Position numbers and translations under genes: made by a program. From assembly GCA_034435955.1 (NCBI GenBank), contig DAOTWA010000059.1, positions 1 through 64,000 of the forward strand: a DNA stretch of 64,000 nt. Reading direction: 5' to 3'. Source of the stretch: DAOTWA01 sp034435955. GTDB taxonomy: Bacteria; Chloroflexota; Anaerolineae; Anaerolineales; Anaerolineaceae. Under the pieces are notes generated by a model. The model was not told the DNA's origin. It did no database searches and was given only the letters and a program-made list of their open reading frames with translations. Shown here in pieces: positions 25,223 to 33,442 of this stretch (within the stretch, counting starts at the first letter, position 1; each line of letters begins with the position of its first letter).

Positions 25223-26186
25223 GCTCAATAGCCAGGGCCATGCCGAGCAGAGCGTCGGCCCCGGAAGAATTGCCCCAGCCCGCCAGCGCCTCGACGGCCT
25301 GGCTGGTGGTGTGAAGGCCGCAGAGAAGATGGTCAGCGGCCAGGATCAGGCGTTCGTCGGCCTGACCGACGGCGGCCAGCTCGAGCAGGCTGGCACTCAA
25401 TGTGGTCGTGCGCCTGAAGGCGGCCTGAACGAGATCGTTCAGCAGGGCGGGCCAGCCGGAGTCCGGCGGGAGCAGCCCGGGCCAGCGCGCGAAGACCAGC
25501 GCCAGGCCAGCCAGAAAGTCGTCGCCTGAGGGAGTGAGGCCGGAGCCCCAACCCAGCATCGGGTGTACATCCTCGGCAACCCTGCTCATGGGCGCCGTTT
25601 TCACGTCACTCAACCGACTCCAGACCTGGCCAAGCTCAGGCGTCAGCCGGGGCGGGTTAGGGGCGTGAAGGAGATGGGGGAGCAGATCGGACAGACCGCG
25701 CCCCCGTTTGAGGGAGTACAGGTCGCCGGCCGCGGCGCTGAGTCGCTTCGGAAGATCTTTGGGGAGAGGTGCTGGGGCGGGAGGAGGCGCCCAGTGCGGG
25801 GCCGCGGTGAGAGAAATGCTCACTGCGCGAGAGGGGAAGAAGAGGGTCCCCTCTTGGCTGACGGCCGCATCGCCAACCTGCAATTTGTCCAGGCGGGTGG
25901 AAGGACCGGACAGGTTGACAGTCAGCGGCCCACGGAAAGACTCGCGAGAAAGGAAGACGACCCGGCGTTCACCGGCGCGCAGGAAGATCCCGCGCGAGGT
26001 GACGCCCATCACGCTCAAGAAGGGGGCTGTTTTGAGCGCGTCCAGGGCCGGCCCGCCGGCATAGCTGGCCGAAAGATGCACGGTTGAGGGTTGAAAGGCA
26101 GCGGAATCTACGGGGGTCAGGGTTCTTCTCCTCAAACAGACAGGCGATGTGGATAAAAAGATTATACCCAGCCTCATTGTCTGCAC
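25140..26186 (-). CDS. allH: Oxamic transcarbamylase subunit AllH (YlbF, DUF2877)
   Basis: A DUF2877 protein of up to 348 residues. The family signature GWGSGLTPSGDDFLAGLAL near residue 212 is followed by TTTLSASLLELAAVGQADERL and the C-terminal GWGNSSGADALLGMALAIE. E. coli YlbF/AllH is the third subunit of oxamic transcarbamylase, with FdrA and YlbE. Here it is separated from allF-allG by about 14 kb and is on the other strand. The start is uncertain: GTG 26186 and ATG 26177 are both possible without a clear ribosome-binding site, and the protein is longer than YlbF (271), partly by a C-terminal Arg/Pro-rich tail. Its 3' end overlaps the acyl-CoA synthetase gene tail-to-tail. Confidence 0.85.
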   Translation of the reverse strand: MQTMRLGIIFLSTSPVCLRRRTLTPVDSAAFQPSTVHLSASYAGGPALDALKTAPFLSVMGVTSRGIFLRAGERRVVFLSRESFRGPLTVNLSGPSTRLDKLQVGDAAVSQEGTLFFPSRAVSISLTAAPHWAPPPAPAPLPKDLPKRLSAAAGDLYSLKRGRGLSDLLPHLLHAPNPPRLTPELGQVWSRLSDVKTAPMSRVAEDVHPMLGWGSGLTPSGDDFLAGLALVFARWPGLLPPDSGWPALLNDLVQAAFRRTTTLSASLLELAAVGQADERLILAADHLLCGLHTTSQAVEALAGWGNSSGADALLGMALAIELSRRDVPAAPARRLRRRPDLPPARAED

Positions 26187-26330
26187 AGGAGGCGATTACA
26201 TATGACACTACGAGGTTGGGAGATTCGTCAGTTGAAGGGAAGAGGCTAGACAGTCAAACTATTAATTGTCTGATAATATGGGCTGATCCAGCGCCTTTTG
26301 CCGTTAACTCAGACAATATTTGGACAATTA
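26176..26330. promoter_or_regulatory. Cluster of ATTGTC/GACAAT motifs at the divergent allH-Mo-hydroxylase region
   Basis: The motif ATTGTCTG or its complement occurs at 26176-26183, 26265-26272 (ATTGTCTGA to 26273) and 26309-26317 (TCAGACAAT, inverted), with a fourth core GACAATTA at 26323-26330 that mirrors TAATTGTC at 26263-26270. In this AT-rich stretch between divergent genes they look like operator sites for one regulator. The regulator is not identified. Confidence 0.45.
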
Positions 26331-26346
26331 AACTCCACATTCCCTA

Positions 26347-26375
26347 TTGAGTCATCTGCGGCTGCCTGCTAAAAT
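26347..26375 (+). promoter_or_regulatory. Promoter of island half B
   Basis: TTGAGT (26347-26352), a 17-bp spacer and TAAAAT (26370-26375) preceded by TGC, the same extended design as the lacI promoter. It directs transcription toward the Mo-hydroxylase set B with a leader near 590 bases. Confidence 0.55.
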
Positions 26376-26969
26376 ATTAATAATCGAGAAGTGTTTGTGC
26401 GCTAGCCCCGATTGCTTTCTTATTGGTGCAAGAATTCAAAATGAGTATCCAAACCGACTGAGCAGCAGCGCCCGGGCGATGAGCAGCTTATTTGAGCGAG
26501 CATCGGACTGATCGGGCGGCAGGCTTTATCGGCCAGTGGCGATCATGCCGCTCTCGGGCGGTGATCATGGGATGGTGATGGTGCTGACGCTACCGGGTCG
26601 GTATTGCGGACAGTTAATTCCCAATTTACCCGTTCACATTCGAACGGATTCTATACCTGCGCCCATTTTCTGCGTCGCTCTACTGGAGGGCGGTGGAGTT
26701 TTTTCATCTTTCATGCCAATCTACCAGCAGGCGCGCTAAGAATAATGGATTCAAACGCCGACGACCTGGGTGAGCCAGAACTAGAGGGAGGTGAGGATCG
26801 ATCTTTTCCAGCAGCGCAAGGCGGTCATGGGTAACCTGAATAATTTGCTCTTCATCGAATGCATCTTTGTGCTTTGCAGGGAGATAAGTGATTGGGGCGC
26901 TCGCTCAAGAAGCGGCGAGGGCTGCGCCCATATACCGGAAGCGTGCAGCTTCCCTGAGAGGAACAGACC
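26376..26969 (+). other. Long non-coding leader before Mo-hydroxylase set B
   Basis: About 590 bases without a convincing gene. Short frames exist (for example 26536-26739) but lack family features and ribosome-binding sites. No known riboswitch consensus was recognised. The last bases contain GAGAGG before ATG 26970. Confidence 0.4.
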
Positions 26970-27863
26970 ATGAGTATCACACCACACCCTGGATTGCCTG
27001 AGTTCGATTACATCAAGCCGGGCAGCCTGGCAGAAGCGAGCCAGTTTCTGGCCGAGCATGCCGGGGAGGCGCGCCTCTTTTCCGGCGGGACGGACGTTTT
27101 CGTGCGCATGCGCGACGGGTTATGGACGGAAAAATACCTGGTGGACGTGAAGGCCCTGGAAGGCATGAATGAGATCGCCTTCGATCTGTCCTCAGGGCTG
27201 ACGGTTGGGGCGGCGGTCAATATGAACCGCGTGGCCGCTTTCCCGGCGGTGAAAGAATTCTATCCGCTGCTGGAAGATGCCATCCGCACCGTGGCCAGCT
27301 ATCAGTTGCGCAGCCGCGCAACCATCATCGGCAATATTTGCAACGCCTCCCCAGCCGGTGATACCGTAGGGGCCTGCCTGGTGCTGGATGCGGTGCTGAA
27401 GGTGCACGGCGTGGATGGTTTCCGTGAGGAAGCGCTCAATTCCTTTTTCCTCGGCCCGGGCAAGACGGTGCTCAAGCCGGGCGATATTGTGACCTCCATC
27501 CGCTTTCCCATACCGCCGGCCGGCTACGCCGCGAAGTATATCAAACTTGGCCGCAACGCGATTGGCGATCTGGCCATCGTTGGTGTGACCGTCCTGGGTT
27601 ACCCGGATGCGTCCGCCGCGTCGGGCTATCGTTTCCGTATCGCGCTTGCTTCCGTGGCGCCAGTGCCGCTGCGGCCGGTGAAGGCCGAGGAGCTTCTGGC
27701 CAGTCGGCAGATCCTGCCAGAGACGCTGGAGGAAGCCTCGATCCTGGCCATGGACGCTTCCAGCCCGATCGACGATGTGCGCAGCGGCGCGCGTTACCGC
27801 AAGCTGATGGTGCGTAATCTGACCCTCAAAGCCCTCAAGATCGTCTGGGACAAAATTCATTAG
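26970..27863 (+). CDS. Xanthine dehydrogenase-family FAD-binding subunit, set B
   Basis: A 297-residue FAD subunit. The first FAD motif is diverged (FSGGTDVFVRM, residues 37-47, typical of XdhB rather than CoxM), and the second is TIIGNICNASPAGDT near residue 118. This places it closer to classical xanthine dehydrogenase/4-hydroxybenzoyl-CoA reductase medium subunits than to the set A protein, so the two sets are not recent duplicates. It starts half B of the island and is followed by the Fe-S and Mo subunits. Confidence 0.92.
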   Translation: MSITPHPGLPEFDYIKPGSLAEASQFLAEHAGEARLFSGGTDVFVRMRDGLWTEKYLVDVKALEGMNEIAFDLSSGLTVGAAVNMNRVAAFPAVKEFYPLLEDAIRTVASYQLRSRATIIGNICNASPAGDTVGACLVLDAVLKVHGVDGFREEALNSFFLGPGKTVLKPGDIVTSIRFPIPPAGYAAKYIKLGRNAIGDLAIVGVTVLGYPDASAASGYRFRIALASVAPVPLRPVKAEELLASRQILPETLEEASILAMDASSPIDDVRSGARYRKLMVRNLTLKALKIVWDKIH

Positions 27864-27900
27864 GTGCGAAAGCCGTTTTTCGCTCCGGGAGGATATGGGA

Positions 27901-28383
27901 ATGTCCATGCACAGAATCACTGTAAATGTGAACGGCGCGACGGAAGTGGTGGACGTGCCGGCGAATATGACCTTGCTGCTCATGCTGCGCGAAAAACTGG
28001 CTCTGACCGGCACCAAGAACGGCTGCGCGTCGGGTGAATGTGGCGCCTGCACGGTGCTGTTGAACGGCGAACCGGTCAACAGTTGTATGGTGCTGGCGGT
28101 GGAATGCGACGGGGCCGAAGTCGTTACCGTGGAAGGATTGTCCAGCGATCACCAGCTCGACCCGATCCAGCAGGCGTTCATCGATGCGGGGGCGGTCCAG
28201 TGCGGTTTCTGCATTCCGGGCATGTTGATCTCGTCGCGCGCGCTTCTGGACCGCAACCCCAAACCCAGCGAGTACGACATCCGCGAAGCGCTGGTCGGCA
28301 ACCTGTGCCGCTGCACCGGTTACCGGCGCATCATCGATGCCGTGCAAAAGTCTGCGCAAATGGAGCGCGCGCCGGGGGATTGA
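27901..28383 (+). CDS. Xanthine dehydrogenase-family [2Fe-2S] subunit, set B
   Basis: A 160-residue Fe-S subunit with the two cluster motifs GCASGECGACTVLLNG...NSC and CGFC...CRCTGY. Two ATGs are possible; ATG 27901 is eight bases after GGGAGG and is preferred over 27895, which is only two bases after it. It relays electrons between the Mo subunit and the FAD subunit. The stop codon at 28381-28383 overlaps an ATG of the next frame. Confidence 0.92.
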   Translation: MSMHRITVNVNGATEVVDVPANMTLLLMLREKLALTGTKNGCASGECGACTVLLNGEPVNSCMVLAVECDGAEVVTVEGLSSDHQLDPIQQAFIDAGAVQCGFCIPGMLISSRALLDRNPKPSEYDIREALVGNLCRCTGYRRIIDAVQKSAQMERAPGD

Positions 28384-28418
28384 TGCAACGGAATATGAAG
28401 GCTGAATTGGAGGGAAAC

Positions 28419-30779
28419 ATGGAAAAGCAAAAAACGCTAAGCGAAGAACTACCCCGCCCGATTGGCCAGAGCGTTCCGCGCATCGACGCCCTGGAAAAAG
28501 TGAGCGGGATGGCGACTTTTGCCGATGATATTCAGTTCGGTCCCGGCCTGCTCTTCGCCCGTGCCAAGCGCAGTCCTCACCCTCACGCGATCATCAAGAA
28601 GATCGACGTCAGTAAAGCGGAGAAGCTGCCAGGCGTCCGCGCGGTGGTAACCGGCGCGGATTATCCCGGATTGACCGGCCTGTATCTGGCCGACCGGCGC
28701 ATCTTCGCCACGGACCGCGTACGCTACGTCGGAGACCCGGTGGCCGCCGTGGCAGCCACCAGCGAGGAAATTGCCGAAAAGGCCCTTGAGCTGATCGATG
28801 TTGAATACGAGATTCTGCCCGGCGTTTTCGATCCGGTGTACGGCGCGAGCCCCGAAGCCCCCCTGGTGCACCCCGACCTGGATAAATACGCGGTGGTCAA
28901 TTTCATCTTCCCCGAGCCGGGCACCAATATTTCCAATCATTTCAAGCTCCGCAAAGGGGACGTCGACGCGGCCTGGAAGGAGTGCGCCGCCATCGTGGAG
29001 CGCACTTACCGGGTACCACACGTGCAACATGTACCCATCGAGCCGCACATTGCCATCGCCAAGGTGGATGAGAAGGGAAAGATCACCCTGTGGAGCTCAT
29101 CCCAGTCGCCCTTTGCCCAGCGCAACCTGATTGCCAAGGCGCTGGGCGTGTCCCATGCCGACATCGAAGTGATTGCCCCCTACGTGGGAGGAGGATTCGG
29201 CAGCAAGGCTGGGTTAAGCGTTGAGGCGCTGGCGGTTGCGGTGGCGATGAAGGTGCGCGGAAGGCCGGTCAAGATGCGCCTGACGCGCGAGGAAGAATTC
29301 TTCACTGCCTTCGTACGCCAGGGGTTGGTGGCCAAATTCAAAATCGGCTGCGATAAGAATGGCAAGCTGCTGGCTATGGAAAATCAACTGTACTGGGACG
29401 CGGGGGCGTACACTGAGTACGGCGTCAATGTCACTCGCGCGGGCGGCTACAGCTCAACCGGCCCTTATTATGTGCCCAACCTCAGGAACGATAGCTACTG
29501 CGTCTACACCAACCATCCGGTGGGCGGCCCGATGCGCGGCTTCGGCATGCCTGAGCTGCACGCCGGGTTAGAGCAGTGCATCGACGAGCTGGCCCACGAG
29601 ATCAAGATGGACCCGGTGCAGTTCCGCTTGCTGAACTGCGTGAAGGAAGGCGACGAGATCCTCACCGGGATGCGCATGCACCCGACCGGATTATCCCAGT
29701 GCATTGAGAAGGCGGCGCAGGCGATCGAATGGGGCAAGAAGTCGCCCCCCAGCGCGCCGAATAAGCGGCGCGGCAAAGGACTGGCGATCATGTGGAAGGC
29801 GCCGGCCATGCCTCCCAATGCCGGCTCGAGCGCCTGGGTGGAGCTTAATGAGGACGGCACCGCCACGCTCGGCCTGGGCGGGCAGGAAATCGGCCAGGGC
29901 ACCTTCACGGTGATGGCCCAGATGGTGGCCGGCGCGCTCGGCATCCCCTACGAGAATGTGCGCATCGCCAAACCGGTGGACACCGATTACAGCCCCTACG
30001 AGTGGCAGACGGTGGCCAGCCGCCTGACGTGGAGCATGGGCAATGCGGTCGTCGCCGCCGCACGCGACGCCCGCAAGCAGGTGCTCGATCTGGTTGCTGA
30101 GGCGTGGGGCGAAAATCCTGAAGACCTCGATATCATCAATGGGCACGTGGTGTCCTATAAGAGCGAGGAGACGATTTCCCTCAAAGACATTGTGGTTTAT
30201 GGGCTGCCCAAACCTGGCGACCAGGGCTGGCGCGGAGGACCGATCGTCGGCCGTGGGAATTTCATGCCCACCTACGTCACCGGCCTGGACGCAGAGACCG
30301 GCCAGGGTCCGCGCGCGGTGGTGCACTATACCACCGGCGCGCAGGCCGTTGAGGTCGAGGTAGATCTCGATACCGGCCGGGTGGAAGTGCTGCGCGGTGT
30401 GGCCGTGTTCGATGTCGGCAGGGCCATTAACCCCGATCTGGTGAAGTGCCAGATGGAAGGCGGTTTCGTCCAGGGGATGAGCACTGCCCTGTTCGAGAGC
30501 CTTAAACTCAAGGAGGGCATCCCGCAGAATCCTTCCTTTGTGGACTATCGCATCGCCACCACAGCCGATATCCCCACGGAGGTGAAGGCCATGTACGTGG
30601 AGGTGCCGCAGGACGATGGTCCCTGGGGAGCGCGCGGAGTGGGTGAACACCCGATGGTGCCGACCATCCCGGCTATTGCCAATGCAATTTACGACGCAAT
30701 AGGGGTGCGCCCTGGATCGCCGCCCTTCAGCTCAGAGAAGATCTATCTGACCATGCTGGAAGCCGGGATTGTTGGGTAA
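28419..30779 (+). CDS. Xanthine dehydrogenase-family molybdenum-binding subunit, set B
   Basis: The catalytic Mo subunit, 786 residues from ATG 28419, which has GGAGGG five bases upstream; ATG 28383 is an alternative. The frame is open even earlier, inside the Fe-S gene, but that is a shadow. Motifs: GGGFGSKAGLSVEALAVA (Mo-cofactor loop, near residue 258), PMRGFGMPELHAGLEQ (active-site Arg loop as in xanthine dehydrogenases), GLGGQEIGQGTFTVMAQMVA and the C-terminal GARGVGEHPMVPTIPA with the catalytic Glu. The RGFG type loop fits purine or other N-heterocycle hydroxylation better than the loop of set A. The two enzymes may carry out successive hydroxylations. Substrate not determined. Confidence 0.92.
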   Translation: MEKQKTLSEELPRPIGQSVPRIDALEKVSGMATFADDIQFGPGLLFARAKRSPHPHAIIKKIDVSKAEKLPGVRAVVTGADYPGLTGLYLADRRIFATDRVRYVGDPVAAVAATSEEIAEKALELIDVEYEILPGVFDPVYGASPEAPLVHPDLDKYAVVNFIFPEPGTNISNHFKLRKGDVDAAWKECAAIVERTYRVPHVQHVPIEPHIAIAKVDEKGKITLWSSSQSPFAQRNLIAKALGVSHADIEVIAPYVGGGFGSKAGLSVEALAVAVAMKVRGRPVKMRLTREEEFFTAFVRQGLVAKFKIGCDKNGKLLAMENQLYWDAGAYTEYGVNVTRAGGYSSTGPYYVPNLRNDSYCVYTNHPVGGPMRGFGMPELHAGLEQCIDELAHEIKMDPVQFRLLNCVKEGDEILTGMRMHPTGLSQCIEKAAQAIEWGKKSPPSAPNKRRGKGLAIMWKAPAMPPNAGSSAWVELNEDGTATLGLGGQEIGQGTFTVMAQMVAGALGIPYENVRIAKPVDTDYSPYEWQTVASRLTWSMGNAVVAAARDARKQVLDLVAEAWGENPEDLDIINGHVVSYKSEETISLKDIVVYGLPKPGDQGWRGGPIVGRGNFMPTYVTGLDAETGQGPRAVVHYTTGAQAVEVEVDLDTGRVEVLRGVAVFDVGRAINPDLVKCQMEGGFVQGMSTALFESLKLKEGIPQNPSFVDYRIATTADIPTEVKAMYVEVPQDDGPWGARGVGEHPMVPTIPAIANAIYDAIGVRPGSPPFSSEKIYLTMLEAGIVG

Positions 30780-30971
30780 ATTCGGAGAAAAAAAGAACAA
30801 TGATAGGTATCCACCACAGAGAGCAGACAAACAAGATCGCCGCCGACAGCCTGAACTCGGGTGGATGCCTTTTTATTCTGGCCAAATGAATCAGCACCCG
30901 CTGATCGCCGAACGAATGGAAGCAAAAAGGAAATCATCTCAGCCGGAATTGCCAGGGAGTGGAGGGAAATA

Positions 30972-32579
30972 ATGGATTCAACCGAACGAGAGGAATTAAA
31001 AAACAACGCGAAAGCTGATGAGAAGGCCGACGGTCATCAGAAACTGCTCGATGAGCTCAAGCAGAAACGCGAAACGCTCCAGCTTGGCGGCGGTCCCGAC
31101 CGGATCAAAGCCCAGCATGACAAGGGCAAGCTGACCGCCCGCGAGCGCATTCACCGCCTCCTGGATGAGGGCAGTTTCCAGGAAATCGACGCATACATGG
31201 TTCACCGCCACAGCGACTTCGGCATGGACAAGAGTCGTCCGCTGGGGGATGGTCTGGTGGCTGGCTTTGGAAAGATCAATGGGCGCAGGGTGTGCATCTA
31301 CGCCCAGGATTTCACCGTGCTGGGCGGTTCCTTCGGCGAGGTGGCCGGCCAGAAGGTCGCCATGGTGATGGACATGGCGATGAAAGCAGGCGTGCCGGTG
31401 ATCGGCTTGAACGACAGCGGCGGGGCGCGCATCCAGGAGGGCGTCTACAGCCTGGCGGCGTACGGCGAACTGTTCTGGCGCAATTCGCAGGCCAGCGGGG
31501 TGGTCCCGCAGATTAGTGTGATTCTCGGGCCATGCGCCGGCGGCGCGGTGTATTCGCCTGCGCTGACGGATTTCGTCATCATGACCAAGGATATCAGCAA
31601 CATGTTCATCACCGGGCCGGAAGTGATCAAGACGGTCACCGGCGAGGAGGTGGATTTCGAGACGCTGGGCGGTGCGATGACCCACAGCTCGCGCAGCGGT
31701 GTGGCGCATTTAGTCGGTGAGAACGAGGATCACACCATGGAGTTGATCCGCAAGTTGCTCAGTTATTTGCCATCGAATAACGCCGAGCCGCCGCCTGCCA
31801 TCCCACCGACCGACGATCCAGCCCGTATGGATGCGCTGCTGGATACGCTCGTGCCTACCGATCCAAACCTGCCCTATGACATGAAGGACGTCATCCACGC
31901 AATCGTCGACCGGGATAGTTTTTTTGAAGTGCAGGCGAACTTCGCGCCGAATGCGGTGGTGGGTTTTGCCCGTCTGCACGGTCAGGTGGTGGGCATCTCA
32001 GCCAACCAGCCAGCGTATCTGGCTGGCGTGATCGACATCGACGCCTCAGATAAGATCGCCCGCTTCGTGCGCTTCTGCGACGCGTTCAACATCCCGATCA
32101 TCTCGTTCTCCGACACGCCCGGTTTCATGCCCGGCGTGGCTCAGGAGCACGGCGGCATCATCCGCCACGGCGCCAAGATCGTCTACGCCTACTCCGAGGC
32201 GACCGTACCGATGGTGACGGTCGTCACCCGCAAGGGCTACGGCGGAGCTTACATCGTGATGGGCTCCAAACACCTGCACACCGACCTGGTGTTCGCCTGG
32301 CCGACGGCCGAGATCGCCGTCATGGGGGCGGAAGGCGCGGTAAACATCCTCTACCGCAAAGAGTTGGCCGCCCACCCCGATCCTCAGGGTGAGCGTGCCC
32401 GGCTGGTGGCTGAGTTTCGCGAGAAATTCTCCAATCCGTATCGCGCGGCTGCCAGCGGCTTCGTAGACGACGTGCTGATACCCTCTGAAACGCGTCCCCG
32501 GCTGATCGCTGCCCTGGAATTAATGCGCGATAAGCAGACCACCCGGCCGCCCCGGAAACACGGCACCATGCCCCTCTAG
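30972..32579 (+). CDS. Acyl-CoA decarboxylase/carboxylase carboxyltransferase (alpha) subunit
   Basis: A 535-residue biotin-dependent carboxyltransferase of the PccB/MmdA family. The two crotonase-like halves are visible: LNDSGGARIQEGVYSLAAYG with LGPCAGGAVYSPALTD (oxyanion holes) in the first, and FSDTPGFMPGVAQEHGGIIR with RKGYGGAYIVMGSK in the second. Start ATG 30972 follows GGAGGG. Because the delta-, biotin- and beta-type subunits of a Na+ pump follow immediately, it should remove CO2 from an acyl-CoA such as methylmalonyl-CoA, malonyl-CoA or glutaconyl-CoA and pass it to biotin, rather than carboxylate. It is acyl-CoA type, not the oxaloacetate type (OadA). Confidence 0.9.
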   Translation: MDSTEREELKNNAKADEKADGHQKLLDELKQKRETLQLGGGPDRIKAQHDKGKLTARERIHRLLDEGSFQEIDAYMVHRHSDFGMDKSRPLGDGLVAGFGKINGRRVCIYAQDFTVLGGSFGEVAGQKVAMVMDMAMKAGVPVIGLNDSGGARIQEGVYSLAAYGELFWRNSQASGVVPQISVILGPCAGGAVYSPALTDFVIMTKDISNMFITGPEVIKTVTGEEVDFETLGGAMTHSSRSGVAHLVGENEDHTMELIRKLLSYLPSNNAEPPPAIPPTDDPARMDALLDTLVPTDPNLPYDMKDVIHAIVDRDSFFEVQANFAPNAVVGFARLHGQVVGISANQPAYLAGVIDIDASDKIARFVRFCDAFNIPIISFSDTPGFMPGVAQEHGGIIRHGAKIVYAYSEATVPMVTVVTRKGYGGAYIVMGSKHLHTDLVFAWPTAEIAVMGAEGAVNILYRKELAAHPDPQGERARLVAEFREKFSNPYRAAASGFVDDVLIPSETRPRLIAALELMRDKQTTRPPRKHGTMPL

Positions 32580-32608
32580 TGCGATGATGCGATAAAAGGA
32601 GGCTGACC

Positions 32609-32965
32609 TTGAGCGATCTGTTACGCGGCTTAAATGTATCCGTATGGAGCTTCGGCCTGACCTTCGTCGCCATCGGATTGCTGGTATTGGTCATCATCGC
32701 TGTGGACCGGCTCTTCCCGGTGAAACCCGAGAAGGGTGAGGGAGAAGAGACAGTCAGTGAGCCGGCTGGCGAACTGGCGGGAGAAGAATCCGATGATGCC
32801 GAAGTGGCTGCGGCTATCGCTGCTGCACTGTACAGGCTGCAGGAAGAAGAACCGATGTATGAAGAACTTGGCAGCGCGTTGCTCTCAGGCCCCGGGCCAT
32901 GGTGGTCTGTCAGGCGTTATCCTCAACAACCGATGCGGGTTGCTTCGGAGCAAAGGAGAGACTGA
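32609..32965 (+). CDS. OadG/MmdD-like small membrane subunit of the Na+-pumping decarboxylase
   Basis: A 118-residue protein with one N-terminal membrane segment (FGLTFVAIGLLVLVIIAVDRLF), an acidic linker, and the conserved EVAAAIAAALYRL helix that in this family contacts the carboxyltransferase. Start is a TTG at 32609, with AAAGGAGG upstream. The C-terminus is rich in Trp/Arg/Pro (PWWSVRRYP). It holds the soluble and membrane parts of the complex together. Only two bases separate it from the biotin carrier gene. Confidence 0.8.
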   Translation: MSDLLRGLNVSVWSFGLTFVAIGLLVLVIIAVDRLFPVKPEKGEGEETVSEPAGELAGEESDDAEVAAAIAAALYRLQEEEPMYEELGSALLSGPGPWWSVRRYPQQPMRVASEQRRD

Positions 32966-32967
32966 AC

Positions 32968-33435
32968 GTGAAAATCAAAGAGAAACAGGCGATCAAAATC
33001 CGTGTCAACGGGAACCTTTACGAAGTGGAAGTCCAGGACAGCTCGGCGACAGCGATGACCGTGCTTGTCAATGGAAAAGCGTACCAGGTGGAGATCGAAA
33101 GCAGCGGGGAAGAGCCGGGAGCAGCGCCAGTTCCAAAGCCAGTTGTGTCCACGCCGGTTGCTACCGCTCCGACGCCGGTTCTGATCAAGCCTGCGGTCCC
33201 TGCGCCTTCCCCTGTGGCTGACGGCGGCGTGGTCCGAGCGCCCATGCCTGGCACGATCCTGGAGATTCTGGTGAAAGTCGGCGACAAGGTGAAATATGGT
33301 CAGCCGTTGTGCCAGTTAGAAGCCATGAAGATGAAAAACGCCATCCGCGCCAACCGGGATGGCGAGATCCGCGCTGTGCATGTCAGCGTCGGCGAGACGG
33401 TAGCATACAACTCTCCACTGTTCACCCTCGAGTGA
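32968..33435 (+). CDS. Biotin carboxyl carrier protein (gamma subunit) of the decarboxylase
   Basis: 155 residues from GTG 32968 (AAAGGAGAG upstream). The N-terminal region is unusual for small carriers, with an RVNGNLYEVEVQD barrel-like repeat followed by a Pro/Ala-rich flexible linker. The C-terminal biotinyl domain contains the biotin-accepting Lys in LEAMKMKN. It carries CO2 from the carboxyltransferase to the membrane beta subunit, where decarboxylation of carboxybiotin drives Na+ export. Confidence 0.93.
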   Translation: MKIKEKQAIKIRVNGNLYEVEVQDSSATAMTVLVNGKAYQVEIESSGEEPGAAPVPKPVVSTPVATAPTPVLIKPAVPAPSPVADGGVVRAPMPGTILEILVKVGDKVKYGQPLCQLEAMKMKNAIRANRDGEIRAVHVSVGETVAYNSPLFTLE

Positions 33436-33442
33436 GCTTATC

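Noticed and set aside
28038..28418. N-terminal extension of Mo-subunit B inside the Fe-S gene
   Set aside because: It is an open shadow frame over the [2Fe-2S] gene, basic and without similarity; a ribosome-binding site supports ATG 28419.
30769..30972. Short frame between the Mo-subunit and carboxyltransferase genes
   Set aside because: Lys/Arg/Gln-rich without any domain, overlaps the end of the previous gene, and has no ribosome-binding site.
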